NCBI GenBank assembly: GCA_019720755.1
Contig: CP081303.1
Location: forward strand, 1,054,001-1,118,000
Origin: Prolixibacteraceae bacterium
GTDB lineage: Bacteria; Bacteroidota; Bacteroidia; Bacteroidales; Prolixibacteraceae
Direction: 5' to 3'
Length of the DNA: 64,000 bases
Below are positions 1-11,500 of the stretch, piece after piece. Below the pieces are notes generated by a model that saw only the letters and a list, made by a program, of their open reading frames with translations, was not told where the DNA came from and ran no database searches. The first letter of the stretch is position 1. The number at the start of each line of letters is the position of its first letter. The position numbers and the translations under genes are program-made.

Positions 1-1650
1 TTTATGCATCTGTTTGGCTAGTAATAATGCGATGAGTATCAGTCCAAAGAAAGATGTAAATATACCTTTGCGGTGGGCGAATACCCAATGCCATCCTTTT
101 TCGTACAGATCTGTAGAAGAGAATACCCCAAACGATCTTTGGGTAACGTCGTCTCCTTTCTTCTGGTTGCCTTTTCTGAGCCAAATTAGGTGGTATAGTG
201 TCGGAATTAAAATGATCGATACAATCAATGAGGAGGCTAGTCCTATTGACACTGCCATCGCTTGGTCATAGAAGAGGGCTCCTGAAATACCACTTAGAAA
301 AACCAATGGAATAAATACAGCACAGGTGGTTAAAACAGACGATATAAGAGGTCGAATCACCTCATTGGTCCCATTCACACAGGAGTCGAAGAGTGTGTCG
401 CCAGAAGCTGTTTTTTGCGTGATATTATCAATCACAATAATGGAGTTATCAATCATCATTCCAACCCCCAAAATCAATCCAGAGAGGGAGATAATATTGA
501 TGGAGATACCCAATAGATAGAAAAGGAACAGCGAGATGACCAATGATATCGGGACACTTACCCCTATGAGCCATGGTGAACGACCATCTTTTAGAAAAAT
601 AAACATCACCAAGAATGCAAGAAGACCTCCCCACCATAGACTTTGGAACAGGTTGTGTATGGCATATTTTAGTATTCCCGTCTGGTCTCTAACGATGGAG
701 TATTCGATGTCGGGAGTATTCTCCTCAAATGATTTTAGTTGTCTGTCGACCTTTTGTGTCAGTGTCTCTAGTTGTGCATCTGACTGCTTTACAATAGCCA
801 TGGTAACAGCCTGTTTTTCGTTCCACAAAAAAAGTCCTTTCAGCTCTTTGGGCTCTTTTACCACCTCTGCGATATCTTTTAGTTGTAACAGGTGACCATT
901 TACATTAAAGTAGATCTCCTTCACATCCTGAGTGTTCACTAGTCCATTGGCGAATTGCACTCCGTAACGATATTGTCCATCTTTTACTTCTATGGTTCCG
1001 AAATTTTGATTGTGTTGATGTAGTGCATTGGTAATGTCATCCTCTTTGATACCAAGACTCTGCAATTTCTTTTGGTTTGGATAGATCGATATTTGAGATA
1101 CCCTTTTTCCTGTAATATCTACCATGGCAACCTCAGGCAGTTGTTCCAATCGTCGTCGAACTACATCTTGAACATAACGACTCATCTCTAGTTGTTTTTG
1201 GACAGAAGCATGTGGATCTTTCAGTGCGGTATTAATATAAAAGACAGGAATATCGGAGGAAGATGCTTTCAGTATCGATGGGCGTGCTACCTCTTTGGGC
1301 ATATTTCGAAGGGCTAAATCTACTTTGTCGTTTACCTCATTAAAGGCATAATTAATATTCCGCCCATAGGAGAATCTTAAAGAGATCGTGGCAATGCCAT
1401 CGCGTGTACTACTCTTCAATTCCTCTAGATACGAAAGCTGTTTTAGTTGTTCCCTAAAGGGTTTTACAATTTCCTGTTCTAATTCTAATGCAGTGCGATC
1501 TCCTACATGAAACTGTACGGTGATTTCAGGAATATCGACCTCAGGAATCAAAGAGATTGGTAACTGTAGAGAGGATACGAGTCCCAACATCATAAACGAG
1601 ATAAATGTGATGATGACCGCAATGGGACGTTTGATTAAAAATTTTACCAT
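1..1650 (-). CDS. RND efflux permease, second of a pair (3' end outside window)
   Basis: An open frame of 550 codons runs from an ATG at 1650 to the left edge without a stop, so the C-terminal half is missing. The protein begins MVKFLIKRPIAVIITF, the usual first membrane helix of HAE/CusA-type RND permeases. A periplasmic porter domain follows, then clustered helices with GVGMMIDNSIIVIDNI, the TM4 motif that carries the proton-relay aspartate. Only one aspartate is present where AcrB has two adjacent ones. It starts 14 bases after the stop of the upstream RND gene, so the two are probably co-transcribed and may form a hetero-oligomeric pump, as in MdtBC. The substrate cannot be read from the sequence. 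Confidence 0.93.
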   Translation of the reverse strand, partial: MVKFLIKRPIAVIITFISFMMLGLVSSLQLPISLIPEVDIPEITVQFHVGDRTALELEQEIVKPFREQLKQLSYLEELKSSTRDGIATISLRFSYGRNINYAFNEVNDKVDLALRNMPKEVARPSILKASSSDIPVFYINTALKDPHASVQKQLEMSRYVQDVVRRRLEQLPEVAMVDITGKRVSQISIYPNQKKLQSLGIKEDDITNALHQHNQNFGTIEVKDGQYRYGVQFANGLVNTQDVKEIYFNVNGHLLQLKDIAEVVKEPKELKGLFLWNEKQAVTMAIVKQSDAQLETLTQKVDRQLKSFEENTPDIEYSIVRDQTGILKYAIHNLFQSLWWGGLLAFLVMFIFLKDGRSPWLIGVSVPISLVISLFLFYLLGISINIISLSGLILGVGMMIDNSIIVIDNITQKTASGDTLFDSCVNGTNEVIRPLISSVLTTCAVFIPLVFLSGISGALFYDQAMAVSIGLASSLIVSIILIPTLYHLIWLRKGNQKKGDDVTQRSFGVFSSTDLYEKGWHWVFAHRKGIFTSFFGLILIALLLAKQMHK

Positions 1651-1664
1651 AATATATTATTTCT

Positions 1665-4600
1665 CTATGATTCGATACGTTTTTTTCTATGATCGTCTAC
1701 TCTCAAGAAGAGTGGTAAACAGACCATCACTACGACGATACTAAACAGTAGTCCTCCGATGGACCCCATGGCTAAGGCGAACCAAAAGTCAGAACTGTTA
1801 CTTTCTATCAAGAATGGGATCAATCCCAAAATGGTTGAACCGATTGTTAGTAGTATAGGGATGATTTTTTTATTAAAAGAGGATAGATAGTTCTGTAAAG
1901 AAGAACGTCTATTTTTATGATTTAGATTATTGTAGCCGTAGATAATATATAGACCACTGTTTACGGTGATTCCCGATAGGAGTATTAACGATGCATAACC
2001 TCCCTGTCCAAAGGGATGGTGGGAGAGGATAAAGGTTAAAAATACCCCGATATAGGATAGTGGAATCATCAATACCACCACCAATGGTTGAATTAACGAT
2101 TCCAATAGGATCGCAGATATGACATAGATAATGATAGCCACCAATAATAGGAGATAGAATTGTTTTTTGTCTTTCGAATCCCATCCATAATGATCTCTAG
2201 AAGACTGTTTTATTTTATATCCTATAGGGAGCATGATCGACACCTTCTCTACAATATTTTTCTCCATCTTTTTAGTGAGAATTTTAGGTCCTATAAAATC
2301 ATAATGGAGTTGAATGACATATTGCTGATTCTCTTTCTCTATTCCTCCAAAGACCATTTCTTTTCGTACGGTTGCCACCTCTTTCAATCTCACTCCTCGA
2401 TCTTTGCTTTTGATGAGAAGGTTTTGAAGTTGCCAAATATCTATTCCTTTTCCTTGACTAGGAACAATGGATATGGATCTTATATCCCCATTGACACCTA
2501 CAGAAGGGATCTCTTTTGGACGATAATCATTTGCCTTCAGGTTCTGAAATATGGTAGACAAAGAGACTTTCGCCTTTGCCAACTTGTGGAGGTCAAGATA
2601 GGCGATATAGTCATATCTTCTCTTGGTAATTCTATCTCTATTGGCGTGAATAATCACGTTTCTTACTCGCTCCTCTTTCTCTAGAAGGCCTTTGGTTGTA
2701 TTGGCAAACTCTTGAAGTTGATCGTAGTTATATCCTAAAAGAGTTAAACAATTCGAAGCGTCAACGTTTCTATAGACATTGCTATAACTCTTATCTTTTA
2801 TCCCAAATATTTGTGTGTCGACACTGCCAGTCTGCTCTGCGAACAATGCAAGATACCCAAAAAGCCATTTAGGAAAATTCCCTTTCTGACTCTCTTTGGT
2901 AAATTGGATATGAAGGTTGGCATATTCTGGATAGACATTACTTTTAAACATCGTAATCTCATCATATTCAAGGAGCTTATTTTCTACTTGAGAGATAAAT
3001 TGATTCATCTGCTCCAATGTTGTTCCATCAGGCATATAGGCATGCATGTCAATGGTTATCTCCCTGGGTGTTTGTCTTGTACTATATGTTTCGTAATAGT
3101 GGTTAAAATGGGATATGACTCCTCCGAATAGGGTTTCAAAAATAGGAAGAAAATCCTCTTGTACCCATTCGCTTCCAATACTATGATTGTATGCTTCCAC
3201 ATACCAAGCTTGTCTCTCTCCATGTTTCAACTCATTGGGTCGTTGTCCAACTCTATGGGGAATCAAAAAGAGAGGAATACCAAAGATAAGTAGCCATAAA
3301 AAGAGTACCTTTTTACGATGTCGCATCATGCCTTCGATAAATTGTTGATATAGATAGGTCATGCGAGTAACCTTTCTTAATCCTCCGACCTTTTTTCGGC
3401 TTTCTAAGGAAGTGAGTGGCATTTTATCCATTAATGCAGGGATAAAGAAGTAGGCGATAGCCAAAGAGACGACCAGATTGATAATCATTACCCATGCAAA
3501 ATCGGTTAGATTCATTCTCTGTTGTTCCTCTAAAAAGAAGAGAATGGATAGCGCACCAATGGTGGTTAAGGTAGAGGCGAGAATTGCCCAAAATATATTG
3601 TTCTCATACTTCTTTTTACGACGCAGAAAGTCTGTTGTCACAATCGTATTGTCGATAATAATTCCTAATGATACGGTAATTCCTGCCAAAGAGTATAGAT
3701 GAATTTGAACTTTAAACCCTACATATCCAATGATAGCAATAGCCAAGTTGATAATCAACGAGAACAGGATTAAGAGAAGATATCTCCAATCCCTACTGAT
3801 TAGATATACAAAAGCAAGAAGGATAAGTATTGCCAGTCCCGATCTCATCAAGATATCGTTACGCTCTCTCTTCAACCTCTTTGAAGCATCATATTTTAGA
3901 TCAAAAAAGATATTCGAAGGGGCACTCTCATGAAGTCTATTCATTTTGTCTCGAATCTTATCTCCGAGAAGTATCTGGTTGGCTCCCTCTACACATTCTA
4001 TGTTGAGGTAAAGGCTATTTAATCCATTAATTCGGAAGTAGGATTTGGGTTCTTTCTCTTTTTCCAACACCTCTGCGATCTCTCCCAATCGAATCAGTCG
4101 ACCCTCTTTTTGAGCCACGATAATCTGGTTCCAATGGATCGTATCTTGACTATCCGCTCCTCCACAAAAACAGAATGATTGCCAATGATCCTCTTTTTCG
4201 TTGAGATGGAATCTTCCCAATTCTCTCTTCTCAAAGTATTCATATATGGTTCTTTCTACGTCGGTTTCACTTAACCCGAGTCTTTGAAGTCGTCTCTCTT
4301 TTAATCGCACCAACCATTGAATAGGTCGTTCTCCAACCACTTTGACACTCTCTACTGCATCGATGGCTCCAATAACAGGAACGATATTTCGGTTTAGATA
4401 GGCAACCAATGCTTTATTGCTAGCCTTTCCATTAAACACATAGGTCATCAAGAGGTCGGAATGACCACCTCCTTTATGGGACACAATGGAAGGACGGCTT
4501 ACTCCCGTAGGTAGTTTGGGGTATAGATTTTTTACAATCGAAGAGATTTCGTAACGGACCGCATCCATATCGGTCTCTTTCTTAAATTGTAGATCCACTT

Positions 4601-4847
4601 TACCCCTTCCATTATTGGACATAGAGTGTATTTTCTCTATTCCATGGATAGAGGCGAAAGAAGATTCTAATATGGAAGTCACCTCTTGCTCTATAACACG
4701 TTTTGTGGTGTTTGGCCAATTAAACGAAACAGAGATCTTGTCTCCCTTATAACTGGGTTTGAGTTGTATGGTCAGTTGCATCATAAGCCCCAAACCGACA
4801 ATAGCCAATGCCACAAAAATAGCGTTTATTCTAAAGCTATGCTTCAT
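1665..4847 (-). CDS. RND efflux permease, first of a pair
   Basis: This is a full-length (1,060 residues) inner-membrane permease of the RND superfamily. It starts with a membrane helix (MKHSFRINAIFVALAIVG) and has two large periplasmic loops and two helix bundles. The TM4 motif is LGIIIDNTIVTTDFL, with a single aspartate. It would export drugs, bile-like compounds or metals using the proton gradient. It lies 17 bases downstream of the membrane-fusion lipoprotein gene and just upstream of the second permease, so the transcript is MFP, RND, RND. No outer-membrane factor (TolC-like) gene is in the window, so that partner must be encoded elsewhere or beyond the left edge. Confidence 0.94.
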   Translation of the reverse strand: MKHSFRINAIFVALAIVGLGLMMQLTIQLKPSYKGDKISVSFNWPNTTKRVIEQEVTSILESSFASIHGIEKIHSMSNNGRGKVDLQFKKETDMDAVRYEISSIVKNLYPKLPTGVSRPSIVSHKGGGHSDLLMTYVFNGKASNKALVAYLNRNIVPVIGAIDAVESVKVVGERPIQWLVRLKERRLQRLGLSETDVERTIYEYFEKRELGRFHLNEKEDHWQSFCFCGGADSQDTIHWNQIIVAQKEGRLIRLGEIAEVLEKEKEPKSYFRINGLNSLYLNIECVEGANQILLGDKIRDKMNRLHESAPSNIFFDLKYDASKRLKRERNDILMRSGLAILILLAFVYLISRDWRYLLLILFSLIINLAIAIIGYVGFKVQIHLYSLAGITVSLGIIIDNTIVTTDFLRRKKKYENNIFWAILASTLTTIGALSILFFLEEQQRMNLTDFAWVMIINLVVSLAIAYFFIPALMDKMPLTSLESRKKVGGLRKVTRMTYLYQQFIEGMMRHRKKVLFLWLLIFGIPLFLIPHRVGQRPNELKHGERQAWYVEAYNHSIGSEWVQEDFLPIFETLFGGVISHFNHYYETYSTRQTPREITIDMHAYMPDGTTLEQMNQFISQVENKLLEYDEITMFKSNVYPEYANLHIQFTKESQKGNFPKWLFGYLALFAEQTGSVDTQIFGIKDKSYSNVYRNVDASNCLTLLGYNYDQLQEFANTTKGLLEKEERVRNVIIHANRDRITKRRYDYIAYLDLHKLAKAKVSLSTIFQNLKANDYRPKEIPSVGVNGDIRSISIVPSQGKGIDIWQLQNLLIKSKDRGVRLKEVATVRKEMVFGGIEKENQQYVIQLHYDFIGPKILTKKMEKNIVEKVSIMLPIGYKIKQSSRDHYGWDSKDKKQFYLLLLVAIIIYVISAILLESLIQPLVVVLMIPLSYIGVFLTFILSHHPFGQGGYASLILLSGITVNSGLYIIYGYNNLNHKNRRSSLQNYLSSFNKKIIPILLTIGSTILGLIPFLIESNSSDFWFALAMGSIGGLLFSIVVVMVCLPLFLRVDDHRKKRIES

Positions 4848-4864
4848 TATATTATGCTTCTCAT

Positions 4865-5956
4865 TTATCGAATAACTTGTATTGGAGTCTTATGAGCTAG
4901 ATTAAAGTTATTACTTACAACGACTTCATCTCCCTCTTTTATGTCCCCTTCTATGATGGTTACCTCTTGGCTGTTCTCTTCCCCCACCTTGACATATACC
5001 CATTCGGCAGTACCATGGTGATGCACGAAGACAACCTTTTTACTTTGACGATAGAGGACTGCACTCTTTGGAACCACCAGACGTTCTCCTGCAAGAGATG
5101 AGACGATCACATCTGCTTTCATCCCATCCATTAGGCGATGCTGTGCATTCGACAAAATACCTCTTACATGTACCATCCCATTGGCATCTACAGATGGATC
5201 TATAGAAACCACCTCTCCAGTTATTGTATGAGTACGGTCTGCATCGAGGATTATTTTCACTCTTGCCCCTTTGGTAACCTTCAACACCTCCTCTTCGAGA
5301 ATGGTGAAATCGATCCACACCTTTCTGTCATTTATAATATTACAACACTTCTTATAACTAGTTGTAGGGTTAAACGATTCTGCCTTTAGGTCGGAAATCA
5401 CACCATGAAAAGGAGCACGAACCTCTACATTTCTGAGGTCTTCTTTCGCACTCTCCAATTCGATGCAGGCACGAGTGTATCCACTCTCTATCTTTGCCAT
5501 AATGAGTTGTTCCGATCTAATTTTAGTAGTATCTTCAATCGAAGAGACTCCATAAGTTAACAATTTGTCTTTTAGATCTATCAACGACTTATCGTATGCA
5601 AGTTTTGCTTTACGGTATTGAACGTTTAACTCTCTTGACTCTAGTTGAGCCAACAGTGCACCTTTGGAAACACGATCTCCATTTGCCACATATACATTCA
5701 ATATCGTGGAGGCAACTTTAAAAGGGATCGACGCTTTTCGAGTTGCCTTCACCACTCCGTTACTTAGTATCTCATTATAAAAAGGACGTTTGTCTATTTT
5801 CTTCACACGAACTTTGGTCTTCAACCTCTCTTGGGGATGCTTCTTTACCATAGAATATGTTTTATCTCTTTGTTCTTTGCATGCCCCAAGGCAGAGTATT
5901 ATCAAAGAGATAGAGAGTAAAACGATTGTATGTTTTGTGAGTTTGGTACGGTTCAT
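4865..5956 (-). CDS. RND efflux periplasmic adaptor (membrane-fusion lipoprotein)
   Basis: This 363-residue adaptor joins the RND permeases to an outer-membrane channel. I chose the start at 5956 because it gives a clean lipoprotein signal (MNRTKLTKHTIVLLS, then LCLGAC at the lipobox); an in-frame ATG at 6034 would bury the signal 26 residues in. A barrel-sandwich half follows (VKATRKASIPFKVAST, NGDRVSKGALLAQLE), then a short coiled-coil hairpin, the second lipoyl half (VRAPFHGVISDL), a beta-barrel domain and a membrane-proximal domain (PKSAVLYRQSKKVVFVH). This order is standard for HlyD/AcrA-family adaptors. It is the first gene of the operon. Confidence 0.93.
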   Translation of the reverse strand: MNRTKLTKHTIVLLSISLIILCLGACKEQRDKTYSMVKKHPQERLKTKVRVKKIDKRPFYNEILSNGVVKATRKASIPFKVASTILNVYVANGDRVSKGALLAQLESRELNVQYRKAKLAYDKSLIDLKDKLLTYGVSSIEDTTKIRSEQLIMAKIESGYTRACIELESAKEDLRNVEVRAPFHGVISDLKAESFNPTTSYKKCCNIINDRKVWIDFTILEEEVLKVTKGARVKIILDADRTHTITGEVVSIDPSVDANGMVHVRGILSNAQHRLMDGMKADVIVSSLAGERLVVPKSAVLYRQSKKVVFVHHHGTAEWVYVKVGEENSQEVTIIEGDIKEGDEVVVSNNFNLAHKTPIQVIR

Positions 5957-6161
5957 TTTGTAGAAGTGAGGTATGTATCTTGATTGTAATGGTCTGTTTA
6001 AACGTTTCAATATCTTATTCATTATAGAGAGCAATCTATCTACTCTCTATAGTGAATGGAGAGTACTTTTTTTGTTCTGTCCAAACCATTGCCATTGGTT
6101 TATATTTTATAAATATCCCATTGTTTCTTTATAATCAATGTTGAACAACTCTCATTACACT

Positions 6162-6710
6162 CTATTTCTCTGTAAATTTGATATGGCTAAAGAAGTTATC
6201 ATAGTCAAATTTTAATAGTGCTTTCTCATCTTGGTTAAAATCATATTTTAGATTGCAGATCCCATTTTTTACTTTAAATCGAAACTGAAAGTTATAGCTC
6301 ACTTGTCCATATGCAGTATTCTTGCATTTGCTTACTTTTCCATGAATACCTCCTCGAAGGGTATAATCTTTTGTCTCTAATACCTCCTCAAATTTCAATG
6401 GTTTATATGCATTTTTCATCAGAAGATCCACCTTCTCGCTGGTTAATCCATCTTTCGTTCTATGTGTAATCAAGATATTTTGGTGTTTATTACCTTTTCT
6501 AGTGAAGGCTTCTACATCTATATTTAGAGTGACCATCTCCCCTAGCTCTGCTTTTTCTGTATAATGGAAGAAATGCGTTTTCGATCTTGAATCAAATTTA
6601 AACTTTCCTGGAAATTCAATCTTATATCTATCACAGTCAAAAGTGGTGGTTTGAGCCATCGAGGTAAAATAACTAAGTCCTATGAGTAGTGTGAATAGTA
6701 TGGTTTTCAT
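6162..6710 (-). CDS. Secreted hypothetical protein
   Basis: The 182-residue protein has an obvious signal peptide (MKTILFTLLIGLSYFTSMAQ, cleavage after AMAQ-like residues). The mature part is rich in beta strands and charged residues and ends at KFTEK. I recognise no family. Its start is five bases after the stop of the upstream BF3164-like gene, so the two are probably one transcript and it may act with that surface propeller protein. Nothing in the sequence indicates enzymatic function. Confidence 0.8.
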   Translation of the reverse strand: MKTILFTLLIGLSYFTSMAQTTTFDCDRYKIEFPGKFKFDSRSKTHFFHYTEKAELGEMVTLNIDVEAFTRKGNKHQNILITHRTKDGLTSEKVDLLMKNAYKPLKFEEVLETKDYTLRGGIHGKVSKCKNTAYGQVSYNFQFRFKVKNGICNLKYDFNQDEKALLKFDYDNFFSHIKFTEK

Positions 6711-6715
6711 CTGGA

Positions 6716-7795
6716 TTAATTTTTAAGGTTATAAGAGAAAATAGTGTTGGACTCAAAAGGAGACGCACCATATAACATCGTGTCATCTTCAGAAACGGCA
6801 AAAGATAGAATCAAATGATCTAAATTCAAGCGGTACTGTGGTTTTCCATCCATATCGATGACAAGGATATATGGAAGAACAGAAGGGTTTTCGAAATCTA
6901 TTGTGGATAATGTCTCTTTACTCTGTTCTAAGATCAAAGCATAGACTCTATTTTTTGTGGTATATATTTCATTCCCATAGATGTAGTTTTTGCTTGAAGG
7001 TGCATATTGATTGCCATCAAAAAAAGTTGTTTTTCTCTGTTCAGCATATCGTATCGTTCCCATTTTTTTCATCTCTTGGGTATCGATAATATCGATTTGA
7101 GGAAAATTCTGATAGCTTATGAACATCTTCTTATCTTGAGGATCTATGGCATAAGAACCCGCAAATATTTGCCATAGATTTCCTCTTCCTTTATTGGCAT
7201 CTGATTTACTCAAAAGATCTGTAGGAAAAGGGTATACCTCTTTTGTTGATTTTCCATCCGTGCATTGGAATAATCTTTCAATTTTAGGACCTCTTGGTGT
7301 CGTATTTTTAAAATAATAGTTATTGTAAAGACGAAATCCACAGTTTACAGGAAAATAACTTCTATCGAATTCGAAAAGAGAAGTCAGTTTTTTATTGGGT
7401 GTCCCTTCTATATTGTATTCATAAATGTTTAACAGGTCACAAAATTCTACCTTATTCCCTTTTACACGAAAAGTATGATTATCAATTTCTCGAGCTATCT
7501 CACCCTTTCCTTTTCCTTTATGGAGTTGATTGCCACAGAATTTATAATCCTGCTTCTCATTTTCATATATAGAAAGAAACGTTCCATCTACGTTATTCAG
7601 AAAGATTAATTTATTTTCGCTAATACCAATCTTTGTTGGGTTTAATAACTTCCCCTCTACGGAATGTTTCTCTAGCTTTATATCGATGGTTTCAATCTTT
7701 GATTGATCTACGGTTTGAATATTGTTTTCTTTCACCTTATTCGTGCAAGACATACCCAATAATAGCACTATAACGAGGTATAATTTCAGGTTCAT
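6716..7795 (-). CDS. BF3164-like lipoprotein (six-bladed beta-propeller, TolB-like)
   Basis: This 359-residue protein carries a lipoprotein signal (MNLKLYLVIVLLLGMSC, lipobox LGMSC). The mature chain alternates short strands and turns, with features typical of the BF3164/TolB-like propeller group common in Bacteroidota: LNNVDGTFLSIYENEK near residue 70, a middle GRGNLWQIFAGSYAIDPQDK stretch, and a final DTMLYGASPFESNTIFSY blade. Such proteins are anchored lipoproteins of unknown ligand. It heads a two-gene transcript with the 182-residue secreted protein. Upstream lies a long AT-rich leader with a 20-bp perfect palindrome. Confidence 0.75.
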   Translation of the reverse strand: MNLKLYLVIVLLLGMSCTNKVKENNIQTVDQSKIETIDIKLEKHSVEGKLLNPTKIGISENKLIFLNNVDGTFLSIYENEKQDYKFCGNQLHKGKGKGEIAREIDNHTFRVKGNKVEFCDLLNIYEYNIEGTPNKKLTSLFEFDRSYFPVNCGFRLYNNYYFKNTTPRGPKIERLFQCTDGKSTKEVYPFPTDLLSKSDANKGRGNLWQIFAGSYAIDPQDKKMFISYQNFPQIDIIDTQEMKKMGTIRYAEQRKTTFFDGNQYAPSSKNYIYGNEIYTTKNRVYALILEQSKETLSTIDFENPSVLPYILVIDMDGKPQYRLNLDHLILSFAVSEDDTMLYGASPFESNTIFSYNLKN

Positions 7796-7858
7796 TCGTT
7801 TATGGTTTAAATTAGTTTTCAGTTTTATTGATAGACTAAATATAACTATAAAATATTG

Positions 7859-7878
7859 AATATTGAATATTCAATATT
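7859..7878. promoter_or_regulatory. 20-bp perfect palindrome upstream of the BF3164-like gene
   Basis: The sequence AATATTGAATATTCAATATT is identical on both strands. It starts 64 bases upstream of the minus-strand start at 7795. The direct repeat ATATTGA also precedes it, so the site is a nested repeat. Size and position fit a dimeric repressor or activator operator, but no regulator gene is adjacent. Confidence 0.4.
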
Positions 7879-8502
7879 TTTTCTGAAATGGTAAATTTGA
7901 GTGTTCATTTTTTCTGTAATTCTTATCTCATAGAGAGATCGTTTGTATGTTTAGTTTGATCTGAATTTATGACATATTTCAGTACAATAAGCAGATGTCC
8001 AGAATGTTTATCTTCTTAATTGCTCTCTAATATCATATATGTCGTCAGTTTGGTTTACACTTAGGAAATTAATAACATATGATTATAATAGATCGTAATA
8101 GGATGATTTGTATTCTTGTATTTATTATACCTTATTATGTTTATATTAAATAGATCTTGTCTGTGATAGCTACAGCAATCGGTCTCTATTTTTTACTTAT
8201 ATAATGGATATATCTGTTGTTTAATAGTCGTATTTAGGTGAATATTCTCCTATTTTAATATTGTGTTTTTTTATATCAAAGCAATATATTTAATATAATA
8301 TTTAATTGATTTAACTTAATTATTGTAGTTTTGTGACGTTAACATCTATTTGTTTATGAAAGTAGGATAGTAGCAACAACAACAGTGAATCCCATTTCAC
8401 CCCCATTTCTACTTTCTATTTATAGAACCATTCTACCATTAGATGTCCCAACAGTGTATGTGTTGTGTAAAATGAGATTATAATAATTATTAAAGAACAA
8501 TT
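7879..8502. other. AT-rich divergent intergenic region
   Basis: More than 600 bases separate the minus-strand BF3164-like gene from the plus-strand giant repeat protein. I see no coding frame. It contains the putative promoter at 8306-8333 and a long leader for the giant gene, including a CAACAACAACAG tract near 8373. Confidence 0.6.
8306..8333 (+). promoter_or_regulatory. Putative Bacteroidota sigma-ABfr promoter for the giant repeat protein
   Basis: A -7 box TAGTTTTG (8326-8333, matching TAnnTTTG) is preceded by TTG at 8306-8308 with a spacing of 20. This agrees with the known Bacteroides consensus TTTG-N19-21-TAnnTTTG, though the upstream box is ATTG rather than TTTG. It would give a leader of about 165 bases before the ATG at 8503. 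Confidence 0.4.
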
Positions 8503-11500
8503 ATGAATCGACCTTTACACTTATTCAAGAGCCTAGTTTTATTTCTACTATTGGCTCCAGTCTCTTTGTTGGCTCAAAGCCATAAGTATAGCGGAGGGGA
8601 TGGAACTGAGGGTAGCCCATATCAAATTGGGACTTTAGCAGATCTTAGGCTTCTTTCAGAAACTTCAGATGATTGGAGTAAGCACTTTATTCAAACAGCG
8701 AATATTGATGCCACCGAAACAAAAGATTGGAATCCTGGTGATGCCGATGGAGACACATCTACTCCAGATGTACCAATGGGATTTCATCCTATAGGGGATG
8801 ATCGTTATAGTCAAAGAGGAGAACCTGCCTTTAGAGGAAGTTATAATGGAGCTGGTTATATTATTGATCATCTCTACATCAATTGTCCTTCACAAGATTA
8901 CGTAGGTCTTTTTGGCTCAATTTCTGGATCTGGTATTCAAAATAAGATCCGCAACTTAGGTGTGACGAATGCACAAATTGTAGGTGCGAATTGTACAGGA
9001 ACTTTAGTTGGTGTTGCTCAAAATATAACCATTGAGAATTGTTATTCATCGGGGTCTGTAAAAGGACTTCTAAACGTTGGTGGGCTAACTGGAAATACGG
9101 AATTTACAACGAAATGTTATAGCACTGCAGTCATTGATTGTACTAATAGTGTAAAAGGAAGTTTAGGTATAGATATTTCAGGGGCCCCTGAAACCAACCA
9201 TCCAAGTTGTTACTATTTAAGTGAATCTGGAGACAAAGATCCTTATAGTCGAAGTTATGGGGCACCAAGAACTGCTAAAGCATTGGGAGTGATGTCGCAG
9301 TATGAGGGATGGAATATTGTTGAAGATTTTGATCTTGTAAAAGGAGCTCCCCCCGTATTGAAAAATATCCATGGTTCTGCTCAATGGGTGATGAATCCAC
9401 TTGAAGCAGTAGAGCTTACGATCACGGTGACCAATAATGGTAACGCAATTGATCTTGCAAAAGTGATTTGTAATGGAGAGCAGTTTACAGACAAACAAGG
9501 AGAAGTAAAGATAAAAGCCTCTACCAATACCACCATTGAGTACCAGATCATGGCATCTGGTTATAATACCATCTCTGGTAGTGTGGAGGTACTAGAAGCA
9601 TCTGTTTCTACCGAGGTTCGTTTGGATAACGCGTACACTACAGGAACTGGTACTGAGTCCGATCCTTATCAAGTAGCCACTTTTGAACAGCTATGCAACT
9701 TATCTCAAAATACCATCGACTGGGACAAACACTTTATTCAAACGGCTGATATCGAAGCATCCGCTTCATCTGAGTTGAACAAAAGCAATGGGGTAGCGAA
9801 AGGTTTTTCTCCTATTGGTGACGATCCTACAAACGGAACACGCCAGCAGGTTGCATTTACTGGCTCTTATAATGGAGGTGGTTTTAAGATCGACCAACTA
9901 TATATCCAACGCCCATCTGAAAACAATGTGGGACTCTTTGGTTATGCAAGCCAATTAGGTCAAAAGATCTATAACTTGGCGATTACCAATGCCAATATCA
10001 CAGGGGAAGATTATGTGGGTATTGTAGCAGGATCGGCAAAAAATACCAATATTGAGAATCTTTATACCACAGGTACCGTTCATGGAAGTTATAAAGTTGG
10101 TGGATTAGCGGGCTTTTGTGGTCGTATTATCCATACTTACAGTACAACCAATGTGGTTTCTTCTACCAATACATGGGGTTCTTTGGGCTGTTTCTATAGC
10201 CAATCGGGATCTGTCCACACCAACTGTTTCTATCTAAGTACAAATGGGAGTGCTAATCCAAACAAAAACCACTTCGGTTTGCCATTGCGTTCTAGTCAGA
10301 TGCAAGACCAAAGCAACTTTACCTCTTGGGACTTCGTTGAGGAGAGTACCAATGGAGACGACAACTATTGGGCTATCTCTCCTTTGGAAAATGGAGGCTT
10401 TCCATATCTAACACATGGACGTACGGTTGTTCGTTTGGGGTTGAATGCCTACACTTCTACCTATAGCGAATCGAATGAGTTGAATCCTGCAAACATTACA
10501 GGAGCTCCTGCGGGGAAAGATATTCAAATTGCTTTCCGTCCACACACAGACGACAATTCGGCTGCTTGGAATACGAATAAACCAACTAAGGCAGGAGTAT
10601 ATGATGTACAATTGGGGGTTTTGACTTCCGAGACAACCCTTGCAGATCAAGTAGAGATTACCAATGGTTGGACCATCCAAAAGAAAGATGTGGCTATCGT
10701 ATGGGATGCACTTCCGAATAAAACTTATTTAGATGCTGCCTTTGATCTACAAGCAACCGTTGAAGGAAACGGTTCGATTGTTTATAGCTCTAGTAATGAA
10801 GATGTGGCTACCATTTTAGGAAATACGGTAACCATTGTTGGTGCTGGAACCACACAAATTACTGCTTCTTGTGCTGCCACTGAGAACTATAACGCGCCTG
10901 CAAATGTAGTGAGATCGTTTACCGTTGATCCTGCAACCGCAACCATTACGTTTGATGCATTGCCAACCAAAACTTATGGCGACGGAGATTTCTCTCTTGA
11001 TGCAACTTCCGATGGTGACACAGAGGTTACTTATAGCTCTAGCGACGAAACAGTAGCTACGATTGTCGATGGGGTGGTGACGATTCTATCTGCTGGAGAG
11101 GCAACCATAACAGCTTCTGCTTTCGCTTCTACGAATTACCTTAAACCGGTGTCTAAAACATCTGTTTTGACTGTGGAGAAGGCACAAGCTTTGATCACTT
11201 TTGATGCACTTCCTTCCAAAAGGTATAAGGATGCTGCTTTTGACTTGAAAGCTACGACCAACGGTACAGGAACAATTATTTTTGCTTCTAGTAATGAGAA
11301 GGTGGCTACCATTTCCGAAAATACGGTGACCATTGTTGGGGCTGGAACAACCAATATCACGGCCACATTGGCTGAAACCAAAAACTACAAAGTTGCAACG
11401 GCTGTGGTCAATCCTTTGGTGGTGAATAAAGCACCTGCTACCATCACTTTTGATGCGGATATGACAGCTACTTATGGGGATGCGGATGTTGTGCTTCATG

